A DNA stretch of 64,000 nucleotides from Allosphingosinicella deserti (GCF_003012735.1 NZ_PXYI01000001.1:558001-622000); one strand, 5' to 3'. Shown: positions 18,405 to 27,146, counted from the first letter of the stretch. A program made the numbers and translations. Notes: generated by a model from the sequence alone, not told the origin.

Positions 18405-19208
18405 TTAGCGCGCCATCAGCCAGATCGCGGCAGCGGTGCCGGCGACAATGCGGTACCAGGCGAACGGCGCGAAGCCGTAGCGGGTAACGATGTTGATGAA
18501 CCAGCGAATCACCACCAGGGCAACCACGAAGGATACGACGAAGCCGATGGCGATCGTGCCGATGGCGCCGCTGTCGAGTGCTTCGCTGGTCTTGTAGAGA
18601 TCGTAGCCGGAGGCGGCGAGCATCGTCGGCACCGCCAGGAAGAAGCTGAACTCGGCCGCCGTCTTGCGCTCGACGCCGAGCGAAAGGGCGCCCATGATCG
18701 TCGCGCCGGATCGGCTGACCCCGGGGATCATCGACAGGCATTGGACCACGCCGATGCCCAGCGCGACCTTCCAGCTCATCGCCTCGACGCTGTGGACACG
18801 CGGGTTCTTGATCAGTCGCTCGAGGATCAGGATCGCGATACCGCCGACGACGAGCGCGACCGCAACGGTCATCGGGCTCTCGAGCAGCGCCTTGACGCCG
18901 TCATAGACGATCAGCCCGACCACCGCCGACGGCAGGAAGCCGAGCAGGATGTTGCGGGTGAAGATCAGCGCCTGCGGATCGAGGCGGAACAGGCCGATCG
19001 CGACGTCCAGGAACCGGCGCCAGTAGAGCACCAGAACCGCCAGGATCGCGCCGAGCTGGATGACGATCTCGAAGGTCCCCGAGGCCCCGCTCTTGAAGCC
19101 GAGCAGCTCGGCCGCAAGCACCAGGTGGCCGGTGGAAGAGACCGGAATGAACTCGGTGACGCCTTCGACGATGCCGAGCAGGATGATGGTCAGAAGGTTT
19201 GCGTCCAT
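18405..19208 (-). CDS. uppP: Undecaprenyl-diphosphatase
   Basis: A 267-residue polytopic enzyme (BacA type) that dephosphorylates undecaprenyl pyrophosphate to recycle the lipid carrier for peptidoglycan and other glycans; it also gives bacitracin tolerance. The two family motifs are present: EGVTEFIPVSSTGH at residues 15-28 and PGVSRSGAT at 162-170. About eight membrane spans are visible and length is normal. It lies 98 bp downstream of the NDUFA9-like gene on the same strand, a frequent alphaproteobacterial pairing. Confidence 0.95.
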   Translation of the reverse strand: MDANLLTIILLGIVEGVTEFIPVSSTGHLVLAAELLGFKSGASGTFEIVIQLGAILAVLVLYWRRFLDVAIGLFRLDPQALIFTRNILLGFLPSAVVGLIVYDGVKALLESPMTVAVALVVGGIAILILERLIKNPRVHSVEAMSWKVALGIGVVQCLSMIPGVSRSGATIMGALSLGVERKTAAEFSFFLAVPTMLAASGYDLYKTSEALDSGAIGTIAIGFVVSFVVALVVIRWFINIVTRYGFAPFAWYRIVAGTAAAIWLMAR

Positions 19209-19306
19209 GGTCCGTCCGAATGCGCTTCGCCGCTCGGCATGCCGAGGGCAGGGCGTCCACCCACTTGCTCAGCACGGCGGCGGTGCGCCGTGCAAAGCTT
19301 CGGGCC

Positions 19307-20242
19307 TCAATAAGGTGATTTGGCAGCGAAGCGGCCGTGGCGACGGTAAGCCAGCAGCCATCCTTCCGCAACTGCAGCAATCGGTGTCTTGGGAAGCCCG
19401 AACGCCTCGAGGCCGGGCGCACCTTCGGACACGACATTGTCCTTCTGCAGCATCAGCCACTGATCCCAGGTCAGCGGCGCGCCGGGAAGCCAGCCTGTCA
19501 GCCGCGCCAACCCCGATGCGGCTGCATCGGGCACGTCGATCAGCGAGCGATTGTGCCCCGTGCTCTTGCAGACGAATTCCATGATTTCGCGCATGGTGAG
19601 CACCTGCGGCCCGCCGAGCTCGTAGTCTTTCCCCGCATGGGTCGTGGGGTCACAGGCAGCAGCGGCGATCGCGCGGGCCACTTCGGCGGCATAGACCGGC
19701 TGGAAGCGGGCCTTGCCGCGGATCACCGGCAGTGCCGGCGCCAGCCGGGCGAGCGCCGCGAAGCGATTGACGAAATTGTCCTCGCGCCCGAACAGGATCG
19801 ACGGGCGCATGATCGTCGCCGATGGGAAGGCGGCGCGCACCGCCTGTTCGCCCTCTGCCTTGGAGCGGCCATACGCCGATTCGCTCTTCACATCGACGCC
19901 GAGCGCCGAGATGTGGACGAGGGCGTCGGCGCCTGCGGCCTGGGCCGCCTCGGCGACGTTGCGGGCGCCGTCGACATGAATGCCCTCGAAATCACCCTTG
20001 AGGGTGCCGACCAGGTTGACCACCGCGTCGCTGCCCTCGACTGCGGCCCGCACCCGCGCCGCGTCGCGGATGTCGCACGACGCGAACTGGATCTGGCCGA
20101 CCGGACCGAGCGGCTTCAGGAAATAGGCCTTGCGGGGATCGCGCTCGACGACGCGCACCCGGGCGCCCAAGCCGAACAGCGACTGTGCGACATAGCGGCC
20201 AAGGAAGCCGCCGCCGCCGAAAAGAGTGACCACGCGGTCCAT
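19307..20242 (-). CDS. NDUFA9-like complex I-associated NAD-binding protein
   Basis: A 311-residue atypical short-chain dehydrogenase of the NDUFA9/39-kDa complex I group. The nucleotide loop is FGGGGFLGRYVAQSL at the N-terminus, followed by DIRD, VNLVGTL and SALG. YGRSKAEGE holds the YxxxK pair. Bacterial homologues are thought to support respiratory complex I or quinone metabolism, but the reaction is not established. The gene is the last core gene before the tRNA-Leu locus and precedes uppP on the same strand. Confidence 0.85.
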   Translation of the reverse strand: MDRVVTLFGGGGFLGRYVAQSLFGLGARVRVVERDPRKAYFLKPLGPVGQIQFASCDIRDAARVRAAVEGSDAVVNLVGTLKGDFEGIHVDGARNVAEAAQAAGADALVHISALGVDVKSESAYGRSKAEGEQAVRAAFPSATIMRPSILFGREDNFVNRFAALARLAPALPVIRGKARFQPVYAAEVARAIAAAACDPTTHAGKDYELGGPQVLTMREIMEFVCKSTGHNRSLIDVPDAAASGLARLTGWLPGAPLTWDQWLMLQKDNVVSEGAPGLEAFGLPKTPIAAVAEGWLLAYRRHGRFAAKSPY

Positions 20243-20346
20243 CGAACGTCCCTTATTTCACGCCTTGAAGTCGCGTGCCCCATTGCCCGCTCGCTGGCAC
20301 GTTGACAAGCGCGGCGAGCGCCCCTAGTTCGCCGCCACTACCCCGT

Positions 20347-20433
20347 GCCCAGGTGGCGGAATTGGTAGACGCACCAGCTTCAGGTGCTGGCGCTCGCAAG
20401 GGCGTGGAGGTTCGAGTCCTCTCCTGGGCACCA
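20347..20433 (+). tRNA. tRNA-Leu (anticodon CAG)
   Basis: An 87-base gene with acceptor arms 20347-20353 and 20423-20429 exactly paired, discriminator A at 20430 and an encoded CCA at 20431-20433. The anticodon stem-loop reads CCAGC-TTCAGGT-GCTGG, giving anticodon CAG. A long variable arm and the TTCGAGTCC T-loop fit class II tRNA-Leu. It is intact and is the likely integration target of the element to its right. Confidence 0.95.
20411..20433 (+). other. Probable attL at the 3' end of tRNA-Leu
   Basis: Integrases of this type usually recombine in the T-arm/acceptor half of a tRNA gene and keep it intact. The integrase starts 163 bp downstream. I found no second copy of this tRNA 3' sequence in the window by eye, so attR should lie beyond position 64,000 if the element is complete. 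Confidence 0.45.
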
Positions 20434-20434
20434 A

Positions 20435-20455
20435 GCACCCCCTTTCAGGGGGTGC
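20435..20455. terminator. Hairpin directly after tRNA-Leu
   Basis: Eight-base arms 20435-20442 and 20448-20455 pair perfectly (GCACCCCC with GGGGGTGC) around a 5-base loop, one base after the tRNA CCA end. No T-run follows. It could end the tRNA transcript or belong to the recombination site. Confidence 0.45.
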
Positions 20456-20546
20456 CATATCCTCCCGAAAACTTGAAAATTCCGCAGTTTTCTGCCATTA
20501 CTTGGCTCGGGAGATCCAATTGGGACCCATAGAGTCCCACGGTGCT

Positions 20547-20595
20547 GTTGGTACCGATGTTGGTATTTCCGATACCAACAGGCGGAGATACCAAC
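20547..20595 (+). promoter_or_regulatory. GTTGGTA/TACCAAC repeat array in the integrase leader
   Basis: Two direct copies of GTTGGTA (20547-20553, 20559-20565) are followed by two of the reverse complement ATACCAAC (20572-20579, 20588-20595). The last abuts the GTG start. The 20559-20566/20572-20579 pair makes an 8-bp hairpin with a 5-base loop. The outer copies can pair alternatively and would bury the ribosome site GGCGGAGA (20581-20588). It may be an integrase/excisionase arm site or a translational switch. Confidence 0.5.
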
Positions 20596-21816
20596 GTGGC
20601 TCTCAACGCTCTCCAGGTCCAGAATGCCAAGGGGCGGGACCGGCCCTACAAGGTCGCTGACTCCGGCGGCCTCTACCTGTTCGTTCAGCCCTCGGGACAG
20701 CGCTACTGGCGGCTCGCCTACCGCTGGGATCGCAAGCAACGAACGATGGCGCTCGGCGTCTATCCGGACGTCAGTCTTGCTGCTGCTCGCGAGAAGCGCG
20801 ACGCCACGCGAAAGATGCTCGCCTCCGGGCGTGATCCGGTGGCTGTTGCCAGAGAGGAGGAACGTGCCGCTAAGCTTGCGGAGCAGGCCACGTTCAAGGT
20901 CATCGCTCAGGAATGGTTCTCCAAATGCGAGCGAGAGGGAAGGGCCGATATCACGCTCAAGAAGCAGCAATGGCTGCTGGACTTCGCCTATCCGAAGCTC
21001 GGTGACCGGCCGATAGCCCGAATCACGGCCCACGAAGTCTATGAGGTGCTCAAGACCATCGAGGCCAAGGGTCATCATGAGACCGCCCGGCGTCTGCGCG
21101 GCACGTGCGGGCAAGTGTTTCGCTACGCTGTCGCAACCGGGCGCTCGGAGCGGGATGTCTGCGCCGACCTTCGCGGCGCCCTCGTAACGCCCAAGGTCAA
21201 GCATCTTGCCGCGATCACGAACGCGCGTGAGGTGGGGGAGCTTATGGAGGCGATCGATGCGTTCGACGGGTACCGGGTAACGCACGCCGCGTTGCGTCTT
21301 GCACCCCACCTGTTTGTCCGTCCGGGCGAACTCCGGCACGCGGAGTGGGCGGAATTCGACTTCAAGGAGCGGGTTTGGGCAATCCCCGCGGAGAAGATGA
21401 AGATGCGCCGGCCGCACTTCGTTCCGTTGTCCCGACAAGCGCTTGCCATCCTCGACGATGTCCGGCCGGTCACGGCAGGGCAGCGATACGTCTTTCCGTG
21501 CCAGGGAAAGCGGGATCGCCCCATGTGCGAGAACACGCTCAACCTCGCGCTGCAGCGGCTTGGCTATGGAGGGGGCCGGATGACGGCGCATGGATTTCGC
21601 GCAATGGCCAGCACGCTCCTCAACGAATCTGGTCGATGGACGGCAGACGCCATCGAGCGCCAGCTCGGCCATGTTGACGCGAACGCAGTGCGCCGTGTCT
21701 ACGCGCGCGGTGAGTATTGGCCTGAGCGGATCCGAATGATGCAGGCGTGGTCGGATGAATTGAACCGCCTGCGAGCGGCGGCTTCGTTCGCTGCTGCACC
21801 CGCTCGCGCCGCTTAG
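20596..21816 (+). CDS. int: Tyrosine integrase of a tRNA-Leu-integrated element
   Basis: A 406-residue phage/ICE-type tyrosine recombinase. The GTG at 20,596 is chosen because the product then starts ALNALQVQNAKGRDRPYKV, the usual DUF4102 arm-binding opening, with GGCGGAGA eight bases upstream. DSGGLYLFVQPSG completes that domain. A core-binding domain follows, then the catalytic domain with Arg in RPGELRHAEW, HGFRAMAST (His-x-x-Arg), LGHVD and the nucleophile Tyr in VRRVYAR. All catalytic residues are present, so it could be active. It reads away from tRNA-Leu into the island. Confidence 0.93.
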   Translation: MALNALQVQNAKGRDRPYKVADSGGLYLFVQPSGQRYWRLAYRWDRKQRTMALGVYPDVSLAAAREKRDATRKMLASGRDPVAVAREEERAAKLAEQATFKVIAQEWFSKCEREGRADITLKKQQWLLDFAYPKLGDRPIARITAHEVYEVLKTIEAKGHHETARRLRGTCGQVFRYAVATGRSERDVCADLRGALVTPKVKHLAAITNAREVGELMEAIDAFDGYRVTHAALRLAPHLFVRPGELRHAEWAEFDFKERVWAIPAEKMKMRRPHFVPLSRQALAILDDVRPVTAGQRYVFPCQGKRDRPMCENTLNLALQRLGYGGGRMTAHGFRAMASTLLNESGRWTADAIERQLGHVDANAVRRVYARGEYWPERIRMMQAWSDELNRLRAAASFAAAPARAA

Positions 21817-21893
21817 AAGAGGCGATCAGTCAGAGAAAACACGAGAAGGTGGTGAGGATTTCGTGACATGGGCAGACCCGAGGCCATCGTGGG

Positions 21894-22547
21894 TCATTCC
21901 GACCTGGGATTTGAGGCACGGAGCTGACAAGCTAAAGCGGTGTACCTTCGATGCTTTACGAGCTCGGTCGGTGCCGGCGCGCAGAAGCGCGGTACCCTGT
22001 TTCGGGAGCTCCCAACATTGTCGATGAGAAAGCCGCCCGCATCGATTGGCTGATCCTTCTTGGGCACCGCAACTTCGAAATGGAGATGCGAAAGCATCGC
22101 GCAGCCAACATCTCCCTCGTCTCCGATGTACTGGCCTGAGCGGACTCTGTCTCCGACCTTCAACCCGGCTTGTTTGCTGCTCGAGCCCCTTCGCATGTGA
22201 CCGTAAAGGGTCCATTCGCCATTGGCATGCGCAAGCCAGACGAAGTTATTTCGACAGTCTACCGCGGCGCGCCGGCTCTGGCGCTCGCTAAACCCATCCT
22301 GGACGGCCATCACGACGCCGTCAGCGGCGGCGACTATATGATGTGCTTTCCCGTCCCTCGGCTCGCCAACCAGATCAATGCGCGTTGGTGGTCGGTGTGT
22401 CTTGGCGTCGTCGAATACGGACACAGGGGTGCCAGACGCATAGGGGAGGCGGTATAGTCCAGCGGACGCGGTTTGTGCCTCCGGCGGTCCTGGCGAAGCT
22501 TCAGCCACCAGCGCGACGACGGCGGTCAGCAAAGATGCCCGGTTCAA
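21894..22547 (-). CDS. M23-family peptidoglycan metallopeptidase
   Basis: A 217-residue exported protein, probably starting at the TTG at 22,547 (GGAG site upstream), with an Ala-rich signal peptide. The LytM-type core is visible: THRPPTRIDLVG supplies the first His/Asp zinc ligands, TLYGHM the lead-in, and SHLHFEV the HxH ligands. Family members hydrolyse peptide crosslinks in peptidoglycan. The C-terminus has two Cys and a basic tail. In a mobile element such an enzyme could help the transfer machinery cross the wall, but no transfer genes are next to it. Confidence 0.78.
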   Translation of the reverse strand: MNRASLLTAVVALVAEASPGPPEAQTASAGLYRLPYASGTPVSVFDDAKTHRPPTRIDLVGEPRDGKAHHIVAAADGVVMAVQDGFSERQSRRAAVDCRNNFVWLAHANGEWTLYGHMRRGSSSKQAGLKVGDRVRSGQYIGDEGDVGCAMLSHLHFEVAVPKKDQPIDAGGFLIDNVGSSRNRVPRFCAPAPTELVKHRRYTALACQLRASNPRSE

Positions 22548-22945
22548 AACTCCATCTCCAACTCTTCACTCTCTTCCCCGGATAGGGAAAACACGTCCAT
22601 CTTCAACGCAGTTGATGCGGCACGCAAGGACAGTGCCTCACCTGAACGTTATCGTTCCATTCCCAACTGATGGATGGAGATCTTTGGCGGGGCCGGGCCA
22701 CTGCGCAGTCCTCGACGATCACAAGGGGGCAGCATCGCTGCTACTCCCGTTGAGGGTCGGAGCCGGCCTACCGTATCGATCCGCCGCACGGCGGCGGGCG
22801 GGTCCGCGTGTCGCCCGCGAGAAGACGTTGGCCGTTGCGGCTCCGCCCCCACGAACAGCTTCCAAAGATCATCTAAACGAATCGCTTATGGTACGCCCAT
22901 CATCCAAGGGGCTACTCCTTCCCGGCTGAGGAATAGGAGATAGAG
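22548..22945. other. 398-bp gene-free stretch
   Basis: It separates the divergent M23 peptidase and the 461-aa protein, so it should hold both promoters. Short ORFs on both strands are Arg/Pro/Ala-rich with no ribosome sites or family pattern. I see no repeat or convincing hairpin. Confidence 0.5.
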
Positions 22946-24331
22946 ATGTCGCTCGCCGCGATTGGCTCGTCCATGCGCACTTTTGGGTCGGCAGCTGCGC
23001 TGTTCGCCCGAAGGCTGGAGCCCAGCCCCCCTCCGCCGCCCCCACCAAGCCCGCAACCGGCGGGCCCATCGCCGGGCGGAGGCACAGGCGTGAAGTTCGA
23101 ACTTGGGCTCGTTCCGGAGCCCGGATTGACCGGACCCGCAGTGACGCTCGGCACCGGGCGCGAGACCCAGCACGGCAACGTGACTTATACCGCGAGCATT
23201 CGGGTTGGCGTCGGAACGACAGTCGGCGCTGACGGCAAGAAGGCGTCGGCTGAAGCCACCGCTTCCGCAGGCGGAGTCGCCAATTTCGAGATCATCGCGC
23301 CCGAGGGCGTTCCAAGTGAACAGCTGCAGAAGATCAACCCGTTCGATCCGCGGTCCATTCCTCCCGGCGTGCAGGTGAAGGTCGATCTCGGCCAATTCGT
23401 GGGAACGCAGCTGGAGGCCAAGGTTCGCCACGTGCTGATGACCGAGAGCGTGCGTCTCGAGAGCGGGATTACGCTTCAAACCCAGCGCAGCGGTGACGGA
23501 AAGCAGGCGCAGGTTTCCGTCGGGCCGTACCAGGCGGTCGAGAGATCGAGTGGTGTCGGGATCGACACGGGACCGGTGAGCGCGCAACTCGCCCGAGTGG
23601 ACCAGCTGCGGACGAACGTTCTGCTCCAGCAGCAACTCGACCTTTCGGGCCCAGAGACTAAAGTGCTCGACACCCAGAACGTGACCACAAACGAATATGT
23701 CTCCTCGACCGGATTGCAGATCGGGGTCGGCCCGCTGACCACCGAGCTGGGGATGCGAGAGAACTCCTCGGTGCAGACCGTCTCGCGCAAGCCTGACGGC
23801 TCCATGACCGTGAGCGACACTATTTATTACGACAATTCCGTGCCGGTCACGATCAATCGGGTTTTTGGCGCTGATGGACGGGAGCGCACCACCGACCGCA
23901 CATACAGCTACACGGTAAAAGTGACCGAGGACAACAGGCAGTTACTGCACGCCGCCTTCGGCGGCAGCGCCAGCAGCGCCCGCGAAGATGGGCTGCGCCC
24001 CGGCACGACTTTAGTCTTGACCTACAACCAATGTCAGATGGGTGCGATGAAGGGGCAGTTCCAGGCGGCCGCGGAGACGTTTGGCAGGGATCCTTGGGGT
24101 ACGCAGGACTTCCATATGGCCGGGCGAGACGACGTTCTCAGCTTCGCTGTGGCACTGTCACGCAACGGTGCCTCGGTTCGGAACGACTATGCGTTTGGCG
24201 AGATGTTGTTTGAAGTTGCCGATGCTGCCGACCGGGACATCAGTCGCCCTGGAGAGTTCTCGCGCAACCCAGGTTCTGCCTACGTCGTTGCTCCTGATCG
24301 GCCGCCGGAACTCTATCGCCCCGGCCGATGA
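22946..24331 (+). CDS. Unrecognised 461-aa protein with a proline-rich N-terminus
   Basis: Start supported by AGGAGATAGAG just before the ATG. The order is: a short amphipathic, basic N-terminus (MSLAAIGSSMRTFGSAAALF), a run of about eight prolines near residues 28-35, a Gly/Pro linker, then a long beta-rich region of alternating polar/hydrophobic strands with many Thr, Val and Gly (about 50-330), and a distinct C-terminal globular part from TYNQCQMG. There is no classical signal peptide and only one Cys. I do not recognise the family. The gene is followed by an RTX protein on the same strand. The layout suggests a secreted or injected protein; that is inference. Confidence 0.72.
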   Translation: MSLAAIGSSMRTFGSAAALFARRLEPSPPPPPPPSPQPAGPSPGGGTGVKFELGLVPEPGLTGPAVTLGTGRETQHGNVTYTASIRVGVGTTVGADGKKASAEATASAGGVANFEIIAPEGVPSEQLQKINPFDPRSIPPGVQVKVDLGQFVGTQLEAKVRHVLMTESVRLESGITLQTQRSGDGKQAQVSVGPYQAVERSSGVGIDTGPVSAQLARVDQLRTNVLLQQQLDLSGPETKVLDTQNVTTNEYVSSTGLQIGVGPLTTELGMRENSSVQTVSRKPDGSMTVSDTIYYDNSVPVTINRVFGADGRERTTDRTYSYTVKVTEDNRQLLHAAFGGSASSAREDGLRPGTTLVLTYNQCQMGAMKGQFQAAAETFGRDPWGTQDFHMAGRDDVLSFAVALSRNGASVRNDYAFGEMLFEVADAADRDISRPGEFSRNPGSAYVVAPDRPPELYRPGR

Positions 24332-24631
24332 ACGTCGTGATCCTCGCCGCCGAGTCTCTAGCTGGTTTCTTCCGCGGGGCGACGGCGTGGGGGCAATGCG
24401 ATTGCGGGCTCAAAAGCAGCTCATTCCGCGCCTTGCGCGGCATTCCTTATTGGACGGCTGCACGGTGCTGGGAACTCCGCGTGAACCGCCTTCGAGCTCC
24501 AAGACTGGGAAGGTCTGCCTGCCTCCTCACGCGGAACGTTCCGGCCCCGGTTCGTCTCGCCCTGGCGCGTTGCCGGGAGCCGATCCCCCGCCCGCGCGCT
24601 GGCGGTTCACCAACAATGCGCTGGAGGTCAA
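24332..24631. other. 300-bp spacer between the 461-aa gene and the RTX gene
   Basis: An ORF begins here with a 4-base overlap (ATGA at 24,328) and runs to 24,672, but its composition is Arg/Cys/Trp-heavy and it reads into the RTX gene, so I treat it as chance. Nothing else is recognisable apart from the GGAGG site serving the RTX start. Confidence 0.4.
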
Positions 24632-25261
24632 ATGGCGGTGATCAAGGGCAATGCCCGCAGCAACCATATTAATGGCACCAACCGGGCCGATACGATCTAC
24701 GGTTATGACGGCGACGACAGTGTTTACAGTTCCGGCGGCGCGGACACGATCCATCTCGGACGAGGCAATGATATCGGCGCCGGCGGCGAGGGTGCGGATC
24801 GGATCTACGGCAATAGCGGCGATGATACGCTCAGGGGCGAAGCCGGCAACGACCGGCTTTATGGCGGGATCGGCGGCGACAGGTTATTTGGTGGTCTCGG
24901 CAACGACCTGCTTCAGGATGGCGAGCTGGTTTGGGGCGGCGGGAATGATGACGTCTTTCAGTTCACCGATGCGTGGGCGAAAGGCAATTATGTGTCGCGG
25001 ATCGTCGACTTCACCGGCGACAAAATCGATCTGTCGCTGATCGACGCGAACGAAAACGTTGCCGGCAACCAGAGTTTTCGATGGATCGGCTCCAACGCCT
25101 TCAGCGGACAACCGGGCGAGCTCAAATATATCAATGTCGTGATCGACGGTCGACCGGCGGAGGTGCAGGTGTGGGGCGACACCGACGGGGACCGGCTTTA
25201 CGATTTTTCGATCTACGTTGAAGGCTATGTCGCGATGACGCCCGGCGACTTCATCTTATGA
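24632..25261 (+). CDS. RTX calcium-binding protein, serralysin-type C-terminus
   Basis: A 209-residue protein, almost entirely an RTX beta-roll plus secretion signal. Nonapeptide repeats of the GGxGxDxLx type run from about residue 15 to 95 (DTIYGYDGDD, DTLRGEAGND, DRLYGGIGGD, DRLFGGLGND). A serralysin-like C-terminal unit follows (DVFQF, IVDFTGDKIDLS, then DGDRLYDFSIYV and LTA-like MTPGDFIL). Such C-termini direct type I secretion, with folding on calcium outside the cell. No catalytic domain is attached and no ABC/MFP/TolC exporter lies nearby, so secretion would need exporters elsewhere. GGAGG precedes the ATG. Confidence 0.88.
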   Translation: MAVIKGNARSNHINGTNRADTIYGYDGDDSVYSSGGADTIHLGRGNDIGAGGEGADRIYGNSGDDTLRGEAGNDRLYGGIGGDRLFGGLGNDLLQDGELVWGGGNDDVFQFTDAWAKGNYVSRIVDFTGDKIDLSLIDANENVAGNQSFRWIGSNAFSGQPGELKYINVVIDGRPAEVQVWGDTDGDRLYDFSIYVEGYVAMTPGDFIL

Positions 25262-25691
25262 AAGCTGCGATTGCAAGCGATCGCATCCTCGGCTGCCGTC
25301 GCGTACTCTAGGATCGCCGCCGGAGCATCGCGATGATTTCCTCGACTGGAGATCGCGCTCCATATCGTGCAAATCTAGTGCTCGATCTGCGTCAGCAGGT
25401 GAGGACGGGTCAGTTCGGCCCTGCATGCGGTGATAGCCGAAAGCTGCGTGACGTGGAGATCTCCGCGCTCCCGCCTCTGCCGTTGAACCGCCGCAATCCA
25501 CGCGCCTGCACTGCGTGCGGAAATAGAGCACTCATGCCGGCGCAGCCGGCAATCGCCGCGAACAGCTTTCACCTGAATTGTGCCGCCACCCAACACGGCC
25601 TCGAAGGGAGGAAGACCAATCGACGCGGAGCCCGTCCGCGGAGCTGGGGACCGGACGAGAACATCGCCTCGGCACGCGCGTTGTAGTCCGC
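25262..25691. other. 430-bp stretch, at most a degraded small ORF
   Basis: A plus-strand ORF at 25,333-25,686 contains ACTACGNRAL and HLNCAATQ, loosely reminiscent of a short zinc-ribbon protein, but the second Cys pair is incomplete and there is no ribosome site. I see no other feature. Confidence 0.35.
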
Positions 25692-26147
25692 ATGCGCGAG
25701 GTACTCTTTCAATTCCTGCTGGTGCCCGCAGGGTTTGTCGTGGCGGGCATCTTCTTTGCCGTATGGGGTTTCCGTCGTCGACCGATCGATGAGAGTTTCG
25801 TCAAGTCTGCAACGCGGGTTTCGGGCGTTCTGACTGACGTGCGTTGGCGCAGCGTAGGCGTTGGGGCGGAGTCGTCGTTCATCGGCTTTCCGGTTGTCCG
25901 TTTCACGACCACTGAGGGCGAGGTTGCGGAAGTCGAGACGAACCAAGGACGGTCACCCGCACCCGGTCGAATGGGCCAGGCGGTGACAATTCTCTACGAT
26001 CCCGCCGATCCCACTCGCGTGCTCGTGGAAGATTTCTTCGGTCAAGGCAGGATCATATTCGGGTGCATGGGAGCTTTTGGAGTCTTATTCGCGCTCTTCG
26101 GCCTTGGCACGGGCGCGGCGCTGGCTCTTCTGATTGCAACCGTGTGA
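25692..26147 (+). CDS. DUF3592 membrane protein
   Basis: A 151-residue protein with an N-terminal transmembrane span (FLLVPAGFVVAGIFFAVW), a central beta domain (RVSGVLTDVRW, then FPVVRFTTTEGEV and VTILYDPADPTRVLVED) and a C-terminal span (FGVLFALFGLGTGAALALL). This is the DUF3592 pattern, whose function is unknown; the YDPxxPxRxxVE segment is characteristic. The ATG at 25,692 is chosen because upstream in-frame sequence is Arg-rich and unlike protein. It stands alone. Confidence 0.75.
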   Translation: MREVLFQFLLVPAGFVVAGIFFAVWGFRRRPIDESFVKSATRVSGVLTDVRWRSVGVGAESSFIGFPVVRFTTTEGEVAEVETNQGRSPAPGRMGQAVTILYDPADPTRVLVEDFFGQGRIIFGCMGAFGVLFALFGLGTGAALALLIATV

Positions 26148-26439
26148 GCCAAGGCTTTGCCCCGTCGACCTGTCCTGGTCAGGAGCAGGCTGGATCCGGA
26201 CCCGGCGGCCGCACCGCAGGCCAAAGCGAATGGAAGGTCATGGTCGCCAGCCGGCCGACCGCACGGTTCTGACAGCGTGGCGGTGCCAACGTCAGGTCGC
26301 CGCACGGAAGCCGACGATCGTCGTCTCCCCAGCCGGACATGGCGGGAGTAGCCGACCGGGATGATCCGCGACATGGTCCGAAGTGGGAGGCAGCCCGGCA
26401 GCCCCTTGAAGAGCGCTGCCGTGGCTTTTGCTTGGTTCT

Positions 26440-26781
26440 TCAGCGGCAATTCTTGTCGCGGGTGAGCGCCCGGCCACCCAGCAGACCGGCGGCACCGCCG
26501 AGGATGGTGCCGAGCGTCCGATCACCGCGGCCGGCAACTTCCCGGCCGAGCAGTGCTCCCGCGGCGCCGCCAACAACAGCACCGGTCGTGCCAGACCGGC
26601 AGCGTCCATTGTTGCGGTAGGAACGGCGATCGGAGCGATCCCGATAGTAGCCGTCTCGGCCATAGCCTCCGTCACTGTAGTAGCCGTGGCCACGATCGCG
26701 AGGGCGGGCATCAGCAGCGGCGGGGAAGGCGGTGAATACAGTCATGAGCCCGGCTGCGGCGAGGGTGGCTTTCTTCAGCAT
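26440..26781 (-). CDS. Glycine-zipper envelope protein
   Basis: A 113-residue exported protein. The ATG at 26,781 has an AAGGAGAAAG site. A signal peptide ends near AADARP, followed by an Arg/Tyr/Gly/Asp-rich low-complexity stretch (GHGYYSDGGYGRDGYYRD) and a C-terminal glycine-zipper segment (TGAVVGGAAGALLGREVAG, then LGTILGGAAGLLGGRAL). Glycine-zipper 2TM-domain proteins of this kind are common outer-envelope or stress proteins in proteobacteria; a specific role is not known. Confidence 0.8.
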   Translation of the reverse strand: MLKKATLAAAGLMTVFTAFPAAADARPRDRGHGYYSDGGYGRDGYYRDRSDRRSYRNNGRCRSGTTGAVVGGAAGALLGREVAGRGDRTLGTILGGAAGLLGGRALTRDKNCR

Positions 26782-27146
26782 CTTCTTTCTCCTTGGGCCG
26801 GCGCAGCCCGTTAGCCTCACGCTGGATGACTCTGATTAGGCCGCTGGCGTTGATGCAGTCCTGAACGGCCTCGAAAGCGTGCGTTCATCTGCGCGGTACC
26901 CTCTGTGCAGATCAATCATAGGGCGGCTGAGACGCAGAACGGCTGAACGTCCGCTTAGGATCAGACCACGTTGCAGGTCTCGATCCGGCGCACGACGGTG
27001 CCGAGATCAGGCGAGACCGTGCGCAATGGCCACCCTCCGTGCTCCCGCGCGCTCGCACTTTGGCTTAGGCTAATCACTTCCGCCGCATCTTCTTGAGCCG
27101 GGCGGAGCCATGAACTGCCCGCGTCAGGTTCTAGGCCGCGAAGCCA
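26782..27146. other. 365-bp stretch without a gene
   Basis: It lies between the glycine-zipper gene start and the VWA gene stop. It contains one GAACGTCCGCTTAGG motif at about 26,947-26,961, related to the island repeat family. No ORF here has a ribosome site or a recognisable product. Confidence 0.45.

Noticed and set aside
17724-19313. 529-aa plus-strand open frame
   Set aside because: Antisense to the signal-peptide protein and uppP; no recognisable domain, composition typical of shadow frames.
20380-21672. 430-aa minus-strand frame crossing the tRNA and integrase
   Set aside because: It reads through an intact tRNA gene and antisense to a fully motif-supported integrase.
24328-24672. 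ORF overlapping the stop of the 461-aa gene (ATGA)
   Set aside because: Despite the coupling-like overlap the product is Arg/Cys/Trp-rich, has no pattern and runs into the RTX coding region in another frame.
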